Of a stretch of DNA of 34,023 nt, positions 7,473 to 16,215 are shown one piece after another. Below the pieces are notes generated by a model. The model ran no database searches and was not told where the DNA came from. It saw nothing but the letters and a program-made list of their open reading frames with translations. The stretch's first letter is position 1. Each line of letters begins with the position of its first letter. Both the position numbers and the translations under genes were made by a program. This DNA comes from Planctomycetota bacterium. GTDB lineage: Bacteria > Planctomycetota > Phycisphaerae > SM23-33. Location of the stretch: contig DAOVZK010000021.1 in NCBI GenBank assembly GCA_030635145.1, positions 1 to 34,023 of the forward strand. The letters run 5' to 3'.

Positions 7473-9668
7473 ATGTATAAGTTGCGTTTAAAAATACTGT
7501 TGGTCTTCTTTGGATTGGCTTTTGCCGTGGTGATTGTGCGCTTAGTCGACATGCAGCTGTTCTGCGGGCAGAGATATCGCGACGCCGCAACGCTGTCGCG
7601 CGAAGAAGTCGAACTGTTACCCAACAAACGCACGACGGGCCAGCGGGGGCAGATACTCGACCGCAACAATCGAATCCTCGCCGAGGATCGCCCCTGCCAC
7701 GACTTGCATCTGCAGTACCAGTTTCTCGTCAGCGATCCCAAATGGGTCGCCAAGCAGGTTCGCGAAATTGCTGCAGAGCAGGGGCTGAACATGAAGGTTG
7801 GTTTCGAGGCCGACCAGGCAAGGGAAGTTTACGATCAGCGTGCCGCCAACACGTGGGAACTCGCGAGGTTACTGGCGAGTTTTCGCGGTGTCGATCTCGA
7901 CAAAACCGTGTCGCGAATCAAACGTAGGACGCAGCGATGGCAGGCGGCGCGTGATCGGCGCGGCGGTGGCCAGATCGCAGAACGGAAAATGTCGCATCCG
8001 GTGGTTACCGGTTTGGACACCAACGACGTGAGTCTTTTTTACAGCAACGCCGACAAAATCGTCGCCGCGTCGCTTGTACCCGGTCATAAGCGTGTTTATC
8101 CGCAGGGTGAAATTGCGTCGCACATTATCGGGATCACCGGGCTTGTGACTAAGGGCGATAAGGAAAATTGGAATCTTACCGACGATGAGTTGCGGGGGCG
8201 GCAGTGGGTTTCTGGTGGTTCGTTTCGGTGGTTTGATCTGGAACGCCGCCGGCACAATTATTTTGACGCCGATTCGATAGGTAAGATGGGCGTCGAAAAA
8301 GCCGCCGAGCTATGGCTTCGCCCGAAACGTGGCTATCGTTTGTCGCCTCGGCCTGGTGAGGTTTCGGCGCAGGTGCTACCAGAGCCCGGCCGCGATGTTC
8401 AACTAACGATAGATATCGAACTCCAGCGGCGCATCACAGAAATGCTCGCCGATAAAGGATACACCGGCAGCGTTGCGGTTGTGTCGGTCGATTCGCGCGA
8501 AATTCTCGCGTTGGTGTCGTTTCCGACGTACGACCTGAACACGTATCGACGCGACTACAACAAACTGGCTGGGATCATTCCCAAGCTACCCGACAAACCC
8601 ACATTGGAGGAACGGGAAAAGTACAACCAAGCTAAAATCGACGCCATGCGAAGCAGAACGTACTTACCGCTGACGAACCGCGCGGTGGCGGCGTACCAAC
8701 CACCGGGATCGGCTGTAAAACCGGTTGTCGCATTAGCTGGAATGACGGATGGGAAAATTTCACCGCACTCCGAGCTGACCTGTACGGGTAAAAACACCCT
8801 CGCCCGCAACGGCAAACCGCGATGTTGGATCGGCCGTGCGCCACACAACTCGGCGCATGGGCCGTTGGATGTTGTTCAGGCGTTGAAGGTCAGCTGCAAT
8901 ATCTTTTTCGTGAAAGTCGGTCAGGCGTTGGGGCATCAGCGGTTGTGTTACTGGCTGGGCGAATTTGGATATGGAAAACTTTCGCGGACGGGGCTGCCGG
9001 AAGAAAAACCCGGCGTTGTCGGTACTGCCGAATGGCTGCGGAAGAATCGAGATCGCGGCCCTGTGCCCAGCGATAAATGGTACATGTCGATTGGGCAGGG
9101 GACGTTTGATGCTTCACCCTTGCAGGTGGCAAACGCAATTGCTACCATCGCCGCCGGTGGAGAATTCCAATCCCCGCTGCTAATGGTTCCACGAATTGAA
9201 AAGCCGCTGATCGAGTTGCGATGGGATTTCGTGGCGAGTCTCTCACCCGAGAAGCAGGCGAAAATTTCGACAACCCCCGAGCGATTGTCGTATAAGCTTC
9301 CGCTATCACCGCAGCATGTGGCAGCTGTGCATGACGGAATGTACAAAGTTGTAAATGAAGATGGCGGGACGGCATTTAAACACTGGAATGTTGGCGATCC
9401 GTTGCAGTTCAAAGTTTGCGGTAAAACCGGTACAGCTCAGGCATCGGGGCATAAAATCGACACTAATGGCGACGGGCGGCGTGATACGATTGTTCGCCAG
9501 GGGTCGCACGCTTGGTTCGCTGGATTTTCGCCGCATAATCGCCCGCAAGTTGCCATCGCCGTTGTCATAGACTACGCTCCGGGTGGTGGTGGTGCCTACG
9601 CCGCACCCATCGGGAAAGAAGTTTTCAGAATCTGCGAAGAATTAGAATATATAAACGGCAGGGATTAG
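7473..9668 (+). CDS. mrdA: Penicillin-binding protein 2, elongasome transpeptidase
   Basis: This class B penicillin-binding protein cross-links peptidoglycan during cell elongation together with RodA. The 731-residue product has an N-terminal membrane anchor (about 7-24), then the dimerisation-domain signature RGQILDRNNRILA (58-70). All three transpeptidase motifs are present: SAVK with nucleophile Ser413, SCN at 474-476, and KTG at 651-653. It is about 100 residues longer than the E. coli protein. The extra length includes a basic segment around 145-175 and a charged segment (370-392) just before the active-site serine. It sits between mreD and rodA, the classic order, separated from each by a copy of the cassette repeat. 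No clear Shine-Dalgarno sequence precedes the ATG. A functioning PBP2 implies a peptidoglycan wall. Confidence 0.93.
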   Translation: MYKLRLKILLVFFGLAFAVVIVRLVDMQLFCGQRYRDAATLSREEVELLPNKRTTGQRGQILDRNNRILAEDRPCHDLHLQYQFLVSDPKWVAKQVREIAAEQGLNMKVGFEADQAREVYDQRAANTWELARLLASFRGVDLDKTVSRIKRRTQRWQAARDRRGGGQIAERKMSHPVVTGLDTNDVSLFYSNADKIVAASLVPGHKRVYPQGEIASHIIGITGLVTKGDKENWNLTDDELRGRQWVSGGSFRWFDLERRRHNYFDADSIGKMGVEKAAELWLRPKRGYRLSPRPGEVSAQVLPEPGRDVQLTIDIELQRRITEMLADKGYTGSVAVVSVDSREILALVSFPTYDLNTYRRDYNKLAGIIPKLPDKPTLEEREKYNQAKIDAMRSRTYLPLTNRAVAAYQPPGSAVKPVVALAGMTDGKISPHSELTCTGKNTLARNGKPRCWIGRAPHNSAHGPLDVVQALKVSCNIFFVKVGQALGHQRLCYWLGEFGYGKLSRTGLPEEKPGVVGTAEWLRKNRDRGPVPSDKWYMSIGQGTFDASPLQVANAIATIAAGGEFQSPLLMVPRIEKPLIELRWDFVASLSPEKQAKISTTPERLSYKLPLSPQHVAAVHDGMYKVVNEDGGTAFKHWNVGDPLQFKVCGKTGTAQASGHKIDTNGDGRRDTIVRQGSHAWFAGFSPHNRPQVAIAVVIDYAPGGGGAYAAPIGKEVFRICEELEYINGRD

Positions 9669-9675
9669 GAAATAG

Positions 9676-9902
9676 GTAACCATTCACAGCAAAATTTTGA
9701 CAGGATCACAGGATAGAATATAAGCTAAAAAATCCTGTTAATCAGGATTAATTTACATAGGAATTTGTATTCGTTGCGATGGTGTTTTCAGTTGGCACTG
9801 AAAATAGCTTGTTTTCTTTTGAATAATTCATAGTTAATCCTGTAATCCTGTCAAAAAAGAGATTTGGCGCAGATTGACAGGAAAAAGAGTATAAACGCTT
9901 AC
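9676..9902 (+). repeat. 220-bp intergenic cassette repeat, copy B (mrdA|rodA)
   Basis: This intact copy starts 7 bases after the mrdA stop and ends 15 bases before the rodA ATG. It carries GTAACCATTCAC at the left and ATAAACGCTTAC at the right. The long stem is TTTTGACAGGATCACAGGAT against ATCCTGTAATCCTGTCAAAA. TTGACA-N16-TATAAG lies at the left, and a right-hand TTGACAGG is exactly complementary to CCTGTCAA. The last part of the repeat is open in frame with rodA. Confidence 0.88.
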
Positions 9903-9917
9903 GGAAATAGTAAGAAA

Positions 9918-11207
9918 ATGCTACCAGCTGGGAAATCATGGTACGTACCTCGCGTCGCGAGCATTTTTATCGTTATTGCGATGATTGCTCTCATCGCTGT
10001 CGGTGTAGCTGCGATCCATGTCTCCGAACACGCCGAGGGACCCGGCGGTGGGGGGCGTTGGGAAAAGCAAATGATATTCGCCGCCGTCGGATTGGTAGCT
10101 TTTCTGCTTGCGGTGATAGTTCCGTATCAGAAAATCGGCTCGCAGGCGTACATAATCTTCGGATTCACCCTACTGCTGCTGGTGCTGGTGTTTTTCGTCC
10201 CAGCCGTCCGCGGATCGCACAGATGGATTGACCTGAAAGTATTTAAACTTCAGCCGTCTGAGCTGGCGAAGCTGTCGTATATAATTCTGCTGGCGTGGTA
10301 TTTGCGTCTCGGAGGCCACTACCGCAAGCTCATTGGGTTAGTTCCGCCGTTTTTGCTGACGCTTATTCCGATGGTGCTGATTCTTCGCGAACCGGACCTG
10401 GGGACGGCGATTTTGTTTCTCCCGACGCTCTTTTTTATGTTGTACATGGCCGGGGCGAAGTTGCGGCACCTCGTGGGGATCGTCGTTATCGCAGGGGTGC
10501 TGGTTTTGATTCCGATTTCGCGTTCTACGCAGGGGATGACCCCCGGTGAAATCAAGGAGCGCACGGCGACGGCGTATTGGACGGTTGGAAACGAGAAAAA
10601 ACCTCGCATTATAGTGTCTGCTGCGATTTTGGCGGCGATGGAAAAGCATCAGCTACCGAGGATTAGCGGCTGGTTACAGCAGGGCGATGCCGATGCCATT
10701 AAGAACAACGGGTTCCATCTGTATCACTCGAAAATCGTGTTGGGGTCGGGAAAATTTATCGGCAGCAAAGACTGGATCGACGCCGAGTGGTACTTCAGCA
10801 TACTTCCCGACGATCATACCGACTTTATTTTCAGCATTGTCGGGGGGCAGTGGGGGTTTGCAGGTTGTTTTTTGGTGCTGCTGCTATACGCGGTGATTCT
10901 GATACTTGGCGTTGAGGTGGCGGCGACGACTTACGACCCCTTCGGGCGGTTGTTGGCGGTGGGGGTTATCGGGCTGCTGGTATCGCAGATGTTCATCAAC
11001 ATTGGAATGACCATGGGAATCATGCCGATTACAGGTATGACCCTTCCGTTTGTCAGCTATGGTGGGTCGTCGCTGGTGATTAACTGCATCGCGTTGGGAT
11101 TATTGGTCAATGTCGCCCAGCGAAGACCTATCCTGCTGGGGCGGCGTGCCTTCGAGCATAAGGAAGATACATCCCACGCGCCATATCGCCCGCTCGAGGG
11201 TTTTTAA
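9918..11207 (+). CDS. rodA: Peptidoglycan glycosyltransferase RodA (SEDS family)
   Basis: RodA polymerises lipid II into glycan strands in partnership with PBP2. The product has about ten membrane segments and the SEDS signatures. These are LREPDLGTA (with the essential Asp), LPDDHTDFIFSIVGGQWGF in the extracellular loop and transmembrane boundary, and GMTLPFVSYGGSS near the C-terminus. A frame open from a TTG at 9864 would add 18 residues, but these come entirely from the right end of the cassette repeat. I therefore start at the ATG at 9918 (429 residues). The ribosome binding site there is weak. A loop of about 80 residues between membrane segments (TPGEIKERTATAYW to DAIKNNGFHLYHSK) fits the large SEDS loop. 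It ends the elongasome block. Confidence 0.93.
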   Translation: MLPAGKSWYVPRVASIFIVIAMIALIAVGVAAIHVSEHAEGPGGGGRWEKQMIFAAVGLVAFLLAVIVPYQKIGSQAYIIFGFTLLLLVLVFFVPAVRGSHRWIDLKVFKLQPSELAKLSYIILLAWYLRLGGHYRKLIGLVPPFLLTLIPMVLILREPDLGTAILFLPTLFFMLYMAGAKLRHLVGIVVIAGVLVLIPISRSTQGMTPGEIKERTATAYWTVGNEKKPRIIVSAAILAAMEKHQLPRISGWLQQGDADAIKNNGFHLYHSKIVLGSGKFIGSKDWIDAEWYFSILPDDHTDFIFSIVGGQWGFAGCFLVLLLYAVILILGVEVAATTYDPFGRLLAVGVIGLLVSQMFINIGMTMGIMPITGMTLPFVSYGGSSLVINCIALGLLVNVAQRRPILLGRRAFEHKEDTSHAPYRPLEGF

Positions 11208-11250
11208 AATTTTTAAATAAGATTACTTTCTTGAAAACATGACCTCAGCT

Positions 11251-11392
11251 TGTCATTGCGAGCGAAGCGAAGCAATCTCGCCGCTAGCAGCGGAGGCAAT
11301 AATAATCGCTACGGTCACACCGCCCACCCCGCCGGAAGTTATTTACCACCGGTGTTACCGGTTGCCACGTCGCTGCGCTCCTCGCAATGACA
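11251..11392. repeat. Palindromic repeat, long form (TGTCATTGCGAG family)
   Basis: This complete 142-bp element has perfect 12-bp ends TGTCATTGCGAG and CTCGCAATGACA. Its interior holds the AATAATAATCGCTACGGTCA block shared with 4489-4613 and a palindromic ACCGGTGTTACCGGT. The short form lacks this interior, so the family has at least two size classes. Confidence 0.85.
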
Positions 11393-11732
11393 TTATAGTT
11401 CAAAACGTTTCTGATAACACAAGGTTTGGCGGAAACGACTTAGATAGGTTGTATCCCGGCGAAATCAACCATGTTTTCAATAGGGCAAAATACAATTCTA
11501 CAAAATAGCCTGGTTTTTACGCTGTTAATAAGGTGTTTCCTGTACACTGTTATGGTTCCGATTTCTCAATTCCGGGGATTTCTCAAAAAGTTCAAAAATT
11601 TCCTTAACCGTTTTTTTACCGTTGTGACGATATTTGGACAGTAGCTCCTTGTGCGCTTTTACATTGGTAACAGCTGATATTATTTAAGGATATCGCTTGC
11701 CCCATTTGGGTTGCATCTGAGTTGGAGCGATT
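11393..11732. other. Intergenic region upstream of the secretin gene
   Basis: No gene is seen in these 340 bases. The region is AT-rich and probably holds the promoter of the secretin operon, but no convincing -35/-10 or sigma-54 -24/-12 pair was found. GATTTCTCAA at about 11560 and ATTTCTCAA about 18 bases further on form a short direct repeat. An inverted-repeat terminator for rodA was not recognised. Confidence 0.5.
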
Positions 11733-14069
11733 ATGGGTCGGTCGCAAGTAAAGGAATCGGAGAAAATGTATCTTTTGAAGATAAAATGGAATTTACTTCA
11801 TCGTGCGTGTTGGATAACTCTTTTAGGGGGAATCGTGCTTTGCGCAGGTGTTGCGTTTGGGCAGGATAGTGCGGAAAAGGGTGACGACCTGTTTTCTGAT
11901 GACCGCAACGATGCGGTTCTTGATGAAGTGGAAAAGGCTATCAGGGAGGCTGAGGAGCGGCAGGGCCTTAAAGGCGCCAAAAGCGAGCCGGGTGAATCGA
12001 AACCCACCACGCAGCCGCGAACTTTCACCACCGAAACGAAAGAAGGCGGTAAGCTGATCGGCGAGAACGATATTCGCATGACTGCAGGGGGAAGGTTCAG
12101 CATCCACGTTCAGGATATCGACCTGCGTTCGGTTTTGCAGCACCTAAGTACGAAAGCCAAGACCAATATTATCGTTTCGCGGAATGTTTCCGGTACGGTG
12201 ACGGCCGACCTTTATTCCGTTACGATGCAAGAGGCTTTGGATGCGATTTTGACCACCAATGGGCTGGTTTATAAGCAAAAAGGCAACTTTATCTACGTCT
12301 ACACCGCTGAAGAGTACGAGTTGATGCGCGAAATGCCGGTTCGCATTTTCCGTCTGGGATATTTGCGAGCCAAAGACGCCAAAACGTTGGTTACCCCAGC
12401 GTTATCCACAACCGGAATAATTGCCGTCACCCCCGAACCCGCCATCGGCATTACCCCCAGCTCCGAACTAACCGGCAGCGGGGAATACGCCTCCCACGAC
12501 GCGCTGGTGGTTCGTGACTACGAGGAAAATCTGGAAAAAATCGCCGAAATGCTCAAGGAACTCGACATTTTACCGCAGCAGGTGCTTATCGAGGCAACGA
12601 TCTTGAGTGCGAAACTCACTGAAGGCGAGGCACTAGGTATAGACTTAAACACGCTTTGTGGAGTAAATTTCAATTCATTGGGCGCAATAAGTGGCATGAC
12701 TACCATCAACACGCCCTATCCTAATGTAGGACTCCCCCTCCCCAATGTTCATCCGGGTGCGATATCAAATTTCAGCAACAGTGCGATTGGAACCACCCAG
12801 ACTTTTGGTTCCAACGTCCCTGCCGGTGCCGCTACGTTCGGTCTTGTGACTAATCACGTTGCTATGTTTATCAGGGCGTTGGAAACCGTGACGGATGTTA
12901 CGGTACTGGCGACTCCCAAACTTACGATTACCAACAAGCAGCGTGGTGAGGTGCTCATCGGTAAACGAGACGGTTACCTCACGACGACAGTGACGGAGAC
13001 GTCGGCTACCCAGACGGTTGAGTTTCTCGAAACCGGTACAAAGTTGCTGGTTCGCCCCATCATAGGTAGAGACGACTATATCCGCCTCGAAATTCATCCG
13101 GAAGATTCTTCAGGTACCGTCGCTCAGGTTGGTGGTGCGGACAGTCCGGCACTTCCATCGAGCACCACAACTGAAGTTACGACAAATGTTTACGTTCGTG
13201 ACGGGCGAACGATGGTAATTGGTGGATTGTTCCGCGACCATATCAAGCTTGATCGCCAGCAGATTCCGGGCGTTGGTGATTTACCCGGTATTGGGGCGGC
13301 GTTCCGCAGCACGGATGACACCACCATTCGCGAGGAAGTCATCATCCTCATAACCCCGCACATTATCGATCACGGCCCAGACGAAGCCGTCAGCGAACGC
13401 ATAAAAGACGACGCCGAACGCTGCCGCGTAGGTGCCAGACTTGGGCTGCGATGGTGGTCGCGGTCGCGGTTGGCGGGTGATTATATGCGTTCGGCACGGC
13501 AGGAATCGACGAACGGGAATCTCAGCTGGGCGCTGTGGAAAGTTGATATGGCGCTTAATATTGATCCGCAGATGGTTGAGGCGATACAGCTCAAAGAGAA
13601 ACTGACGCAGCAGGCGTACTGGGCTGATATGCCCATGGAAAGCAGCACTCGCTACGTTGTTACTCGCATGATGATGCAGGAAATAGGCCTACCGTACGAA
13701 CCTATAGTTACACCCCGCAGGCCAGTCGATTCTGGAACGCTTCCCAAAAAGGTTCGAAACAAATTCGGCATCATGAAAAAGCCAACCGATTGGCCAAAAC
13801 CCAAGCCCAGGAAGATGACCAAAAAACGTTCCCAGATTCAAACCCGAAAGACGGTTAAACCTCATGGCGTTGTCGATCTGGAACAGCTGGATCGTTCTGA
13901 AAATCCCAGTTTGAAAAAGTCGGCCGAGCCAAAGGCAGATAAAAACGAGTCGATGACTAAAGCTGATCCCAAAAGCGGTGCACCTGAACCAGTAGCGGCC
14001 GAAAATACGACCAAGGAAGTTTCGGCGGTGAGCGAGGACGGGCTTCTGCCCCTTGCACCCATTGAATAA
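11733..14069 (+). CDS. Type II/IV secretion system secretin (GspD/PilQ family)
   Basis: This is the outer-membrane channel subunit of a type IV pilus or type II secretion machine. The 778-residue product has a signal peptide ending near AFG-Q (residue 44). A charged linker follows, then an STN/N0-type domain (about 120-190) and a secretin N domain with LRAKDAKTLVTPAL. The secretin core runs from LPQQVLIEATI (280-290) to the signature IPGVGDLPGIGAAF (about 511-524) and ITPHII (about 540). Secretins usually end soon after this point, but here about 230 residues follow: a helical, possibly TPR-like part and a Lys/Pro-rich tail ending LAPIE. An alternative ATG at 11766 (GGAGAAA upstream) would give a shorter n-region. 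The first ATG has GGAG five bases upstream. It heads the pilus/secretion gene block. Confidence 0.9.
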   Translation: MGRSQVKESEKMYLLKIKWNLLHRACWITLLGGIVLCAGVAFGQDSAEKGDDLFSDDRNDAVLDEVEKAIREAEERQGLKGAKSEPGESKPTTQPRTFTTETKEGGKLIGENDIRMTAGGRFSIHVQDIDLRSVLQHLSTKAKTNIIVSRNVSGTVTADLYSVTMQEALDAILTTNGLVYKQKGNFIYVYTAEEYELMREMPVRIFRLGYLRAKDAKTLVTPALSTTGIIAVTPEPAIGITPSSELTGSGEYASHDALVVRDYEENLEKIAEMLKELDILPQQVLIEATILSAKLTEGEALGIDLNTLCGVNFNSLGAISGMTTINTPYPNVGLPLPNVHPGAISNFSNSAIGTTQTFGSNVPAGAATFGLVTNHVAMFIRALETVTDVTVLATPKLTITNKQRGEVLIGKRDGYLTTTVTETSATQTVEFLETGTKLLVRPIIGRDDYIRLEIHPEDSSGTVAQVGGADSPALPSSTTTEVTTNVYVRDGRTMVIGGLFRDHIKLDRQQIPGVGDLPGIGAAFRSTDDTTIREEVIILITPHIIDHGPDEAVSERIKDDAERCRVGARLGLRWWSRSRLAGDYMRSARQESTNGNLSWALWKVDMALNIDPQMVEAIQLKEKLTQQAYWADMPMESSTRYVVTRMMMQEIGLPYEPIVTPRRPVDSGTLPKKVRNKFGIMKKPTDWPKPKPRKMTKKRSQIQTRKTVKPHGVVDLEQLDRSENPSLKKSAEPKADKNESMTKADPKSGAPEPVAAENTTKEVSAVSEDGLLPLAPIE

Positions 14070-14094
14070 ATTATGCTCTAGTTGTAGATGCTGC

Positions 14095-14323
14095 GTAACC
14101 ATTTACGGCAAAATTTTGACAGGATCACAGGATAGGATATAAGCTAAAAAATCCTGTTAATCAGGATTAATTTACATAGGAATTTGTATTCGTCGCAATG
14201 GTGTTTTCAGTTAACACCCAATCGCTTGTTTTCTTTTTAATAATTCAAAGTTAATCCTGTAATCCTGTCAAAAAAGAGATTTTTCGTAGGCAGATTGACA
14301 GGAAAAAGAGTGTGAACGCTTAC
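14095..14323 (+). repeat. 220-bp intergenic cassette repeat, copy C (secretin|TPR gene)
   Basis: This intact copy lies 25 bases after the secretin stop and 53 bases before the TPR lipoprotein start. Ends are GTAACCATTTACG and GTGAACGCTTAC. It has the full 20-base stem arms (one mismatch), the AATCCTG/CAGGATT inner hairpin, TTGACA-N16-TATAAG, and a right-hand TTGACAGG exactly complementary to CCTGTCAA. It is very close to copy B throughout. Confidence 0.88.
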
Positions 14324-14376
14324 TATGCTGCGGATAAAAAGTCCTGTAACATAAAAACGAACCCCGTGAGATAACA

Positions 14377-15633
14377 ATGATGAAACAATGCCCAAAAGCA
14401 CGTGAAGCTCGCTTTAATTCCCGAAATGTATCTCGATGGTATGGTTTGGGGGTCAAGTGTGTTTGTATTGTCCTGCTTGTGGTTCTTTTGTCGGGTTGTG
14501 GTGACCAACCGACTATGGACGAATCGAAAGATGAGGCGTTTAGCCAATGGCGTGACACTCGTGTTACCCGATTGATGGGTCTTGCCGAAGACAGCTACGC
14601 CAGCGGACAACTTGCATCTGCTCGCAAACGGCTGGTCGATATTCTGGGTGTCGATCCGGAAAACCAAGCCGCCAGCCTTTTGCTGGGGCGCATATGCCTG
14701 GAACTTAACGATCCCCAAAATGCGCTTAAGTGTCTCGAGGATCTTCGCATGCAAAGCGGTGAGACCGCAGAAATTTGCTATCTGCTGGGAATGGCGAACG
14801 AAAAACTGGGTAATTACTCGGTGGCGTTTGAAGAATTTCACCGTAGTTTCGAGCTTAACCCGCGTTCGCTCGATCCCGTCGAAGCCGCCGCCGAATCGCT
14901 CGTTGCCATGGGAAAAACAACCGAGGCGCAGAAGTATCTCGAAGGGCACATGAAAAATATCCAGGGCGATCCGGGAACATTTGAGCTAGCCGGGCGAATT
15001 GCGATGATTTTGAAGGATTATTCCAGGGCTGCGTGGTATTTTCAAAAGGCCAGCGATTTTGACGTTGATAATCAGCGATATCCCGAAATGCTTGCACATG
15101 CGGAATTTATGGCGGGGCGTCCGACAAAGGCTGTCGCTGTTCTCAAGAATATGATGGCCAACAAAGACTACAAACCCTCAACGTGGGTCTACACCACGCT
15201 GGGTGACTGCTATATCGTGATGAACCAACCCGAAAACGCCATCCGCACCTACCACTCTGCAGCCAAGCTGAGTCCCGAAAACTCGGAGCTATGGGTCAAC
15301 ATCGCCAAAGCCTCCCTCATGCAAAAGGATTTCAAGTCCGCCATCCGCAACGCCGAAAAGGCATTGGTTTTGGATCCGGTTAATTCCAATGCGACTGTCG
15401 TGCTTGGGTATTCATTAGTCAGGGACAAGCAGTTTAGCAAGGCGATTGAGATTTTGGAGTCGGCGTGCCAGCGGAATACCAAAGACGTTACGCTTCGCTG
15501 CCTGCTGGGGCAGGTTTATGAGGCTCAGGGTGATAAAAACCGTGCCCGCAAGCAATACGCCATCGCATTTCGTAGCGATCCCACCAATTCCGTCGCCCGA
15601 GAACTGCTGACTCGCGCCAATTCTGCGAAATAG
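14377..15633 (+). CDS. TPR-repeat lipoprotein of the pilus/secretion locus
   Basis: This 418-residue protein has a lipoprotein signal: a basic N-terminus, a hydrophobic stretch (about 26-38) and lipobox LSGC with Cys41. The rest is a chain of tetratricopeptide repeats, about ten by eye. Examples are ASLLLGRICLELNDPQNALK, STWVYTTLGDCYIVMNQPEN and LRCLLGQVYEAQGDKNRA. Its place between the secretin and the pilin suggests a PilF/PilW-like pilotin or assembly role for the secretin, but this is inferred from context and architecture. Two ATG codons are adjacent (14377 and 14380), and GTGAGATAAC upstream is a modest ribosome binding site. Confidence 0.85.
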   Translation: MMKQCPKAREARFNSRNVSRWYGLGVKCVCIVLLVVLLSGCGDQPTMDESKDEAFSQWRDTRVTRLMGLAEDSYASGQLASARKRLVDILGVDPENQAASLLLGRICLELNDPQNALKCLEDLRMQSGETAEICYLLGMANEKLGNYSVAFEEFHRSFELNPRSLDPVEAAAESLVAMGKTTEAQKYLEGHMKNIQGDPGTFELAGRIAMILKDYSRAAWYFQKASDFDVDNQRYPEMLAHAEFMAGRPTKAVAVLKNMMANKDYKPSTWVYTTLGDCYIVMNQPENAIRTYHSAAKLSPENSELWVNIAKASLMQKDFKSAIRNAEKALVLDPVNSNATVVLGYSLVRDKQFSKAIEILESACQRNTKDVTLRCLLGQVYEAQGDKNRARKQYAIAFRSDPTNSVARELLTRANSAK

Positions 15634-16215
15634 ACTACCTCGCCTGCAAAATTTTCTTTCCGGGGGATATGTGCGCATTTTCTATTGTTTTCCGTTAAAA
15701 ACCCACTTTTCAGGGAATAACTCGCCTCAATACTGAAACTCCTTAGGGTGTAATCTCTACAAATCTTTTGTTTTTTTTCGGCACGGGGAAAAAATGTAAC
15801 CTATTTTTGGTTTGTGCTGCTTAATCCTCATCAAACATATTCCGATAGGGTTTATGTAAGGACGAAATGTAGTACATGGCATGGGAGGGACATGACATAT
15901 TTTATGTCACGCCTCTAGAATCCGGCGGTTGCGAAAGCTTTATTGCTGCCGGGTTGCGATGGTTGATTCCATTGTTGTGCTTGGATTTGCAGAGGGGTAT
16001 CGAGACGTATTCAGAAGAGAGAGGATTTCTGGAGAGGAAAGTCTTTTGGTTCAGGCCACCAAAAGCAAAAGTAGGGAAAGGCCTTTTAGTCTTGAGAAAA
16101 TTTTGCGAGGACAACACATCGGTGGAGGATATTAGAGTAGGCATGACCCTGACATTATAACTAACGTTACATTAATCACAAATTCACTAAAGGCTACTTG
16201 GAAGGATAAATTATT
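15634..16215. other. Long unexplained leader region upstream of the pilin gene
   Basis: This 582-bp gap is the longest non-repeat gap in the pilus block. It holds a perfect dyad TGACATA-TTT-TATGTCA (15893-15909) and a perfect hairpin CTTTTGG/CCAAAAG (16043-16065). CTTAGGGT at 15742-15749 is the complement of ACCCTAAG, a motif found twice upstream of the histidine kinase gene. A weak TTAGAG-N17-TTATAA pair lies just before 16161. An AAGGA followed by an immediate start-stop (ATG TAG, 15867-15872) precedes an open frame at 15876-16160 (94 codons). That frame resembles nothing I recognise and may be spurious. No c-di-GMP riboswitch consensus was found. Confidence 0.45.

Noticed and set aside
11239-11508. 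89-codon open frame after rodA
   Set aside because: More than half is the long-form palindromic repeat at 11251-11392. It has no ribosome binding site and no recognisable domain.
11690-11725. Sigma-54 promoter upstream of the secretin gene
   Set aside because: TTGCA is present near 11710, but no GG dinucleotide lies at the required -24 spacing. Other candidates (near 11640 and 15810) also have the wrong GG-GC spacing.
14095-14323. Cassette repeats as a CRISPR array
   Set aside because: The copies are kilobases apart, one per gap, with no regular spacers or cas genes.
15876-16160. 94-codon open frame upstream of the pilin
   Set aside because: The ribosome binding site is too far away, no domain or signal is recognisable and an opposite-strand frame is also open. 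It was kept only as a note in the intergenic entry.
15634-16215. Cyclic di-GMP (GEMM) riboswitch ahead of the pilin
   Set aside because: This would fit the biology, but the conserved GGCAAAC and GGGACGCAAAGC core segments are absent by eye.
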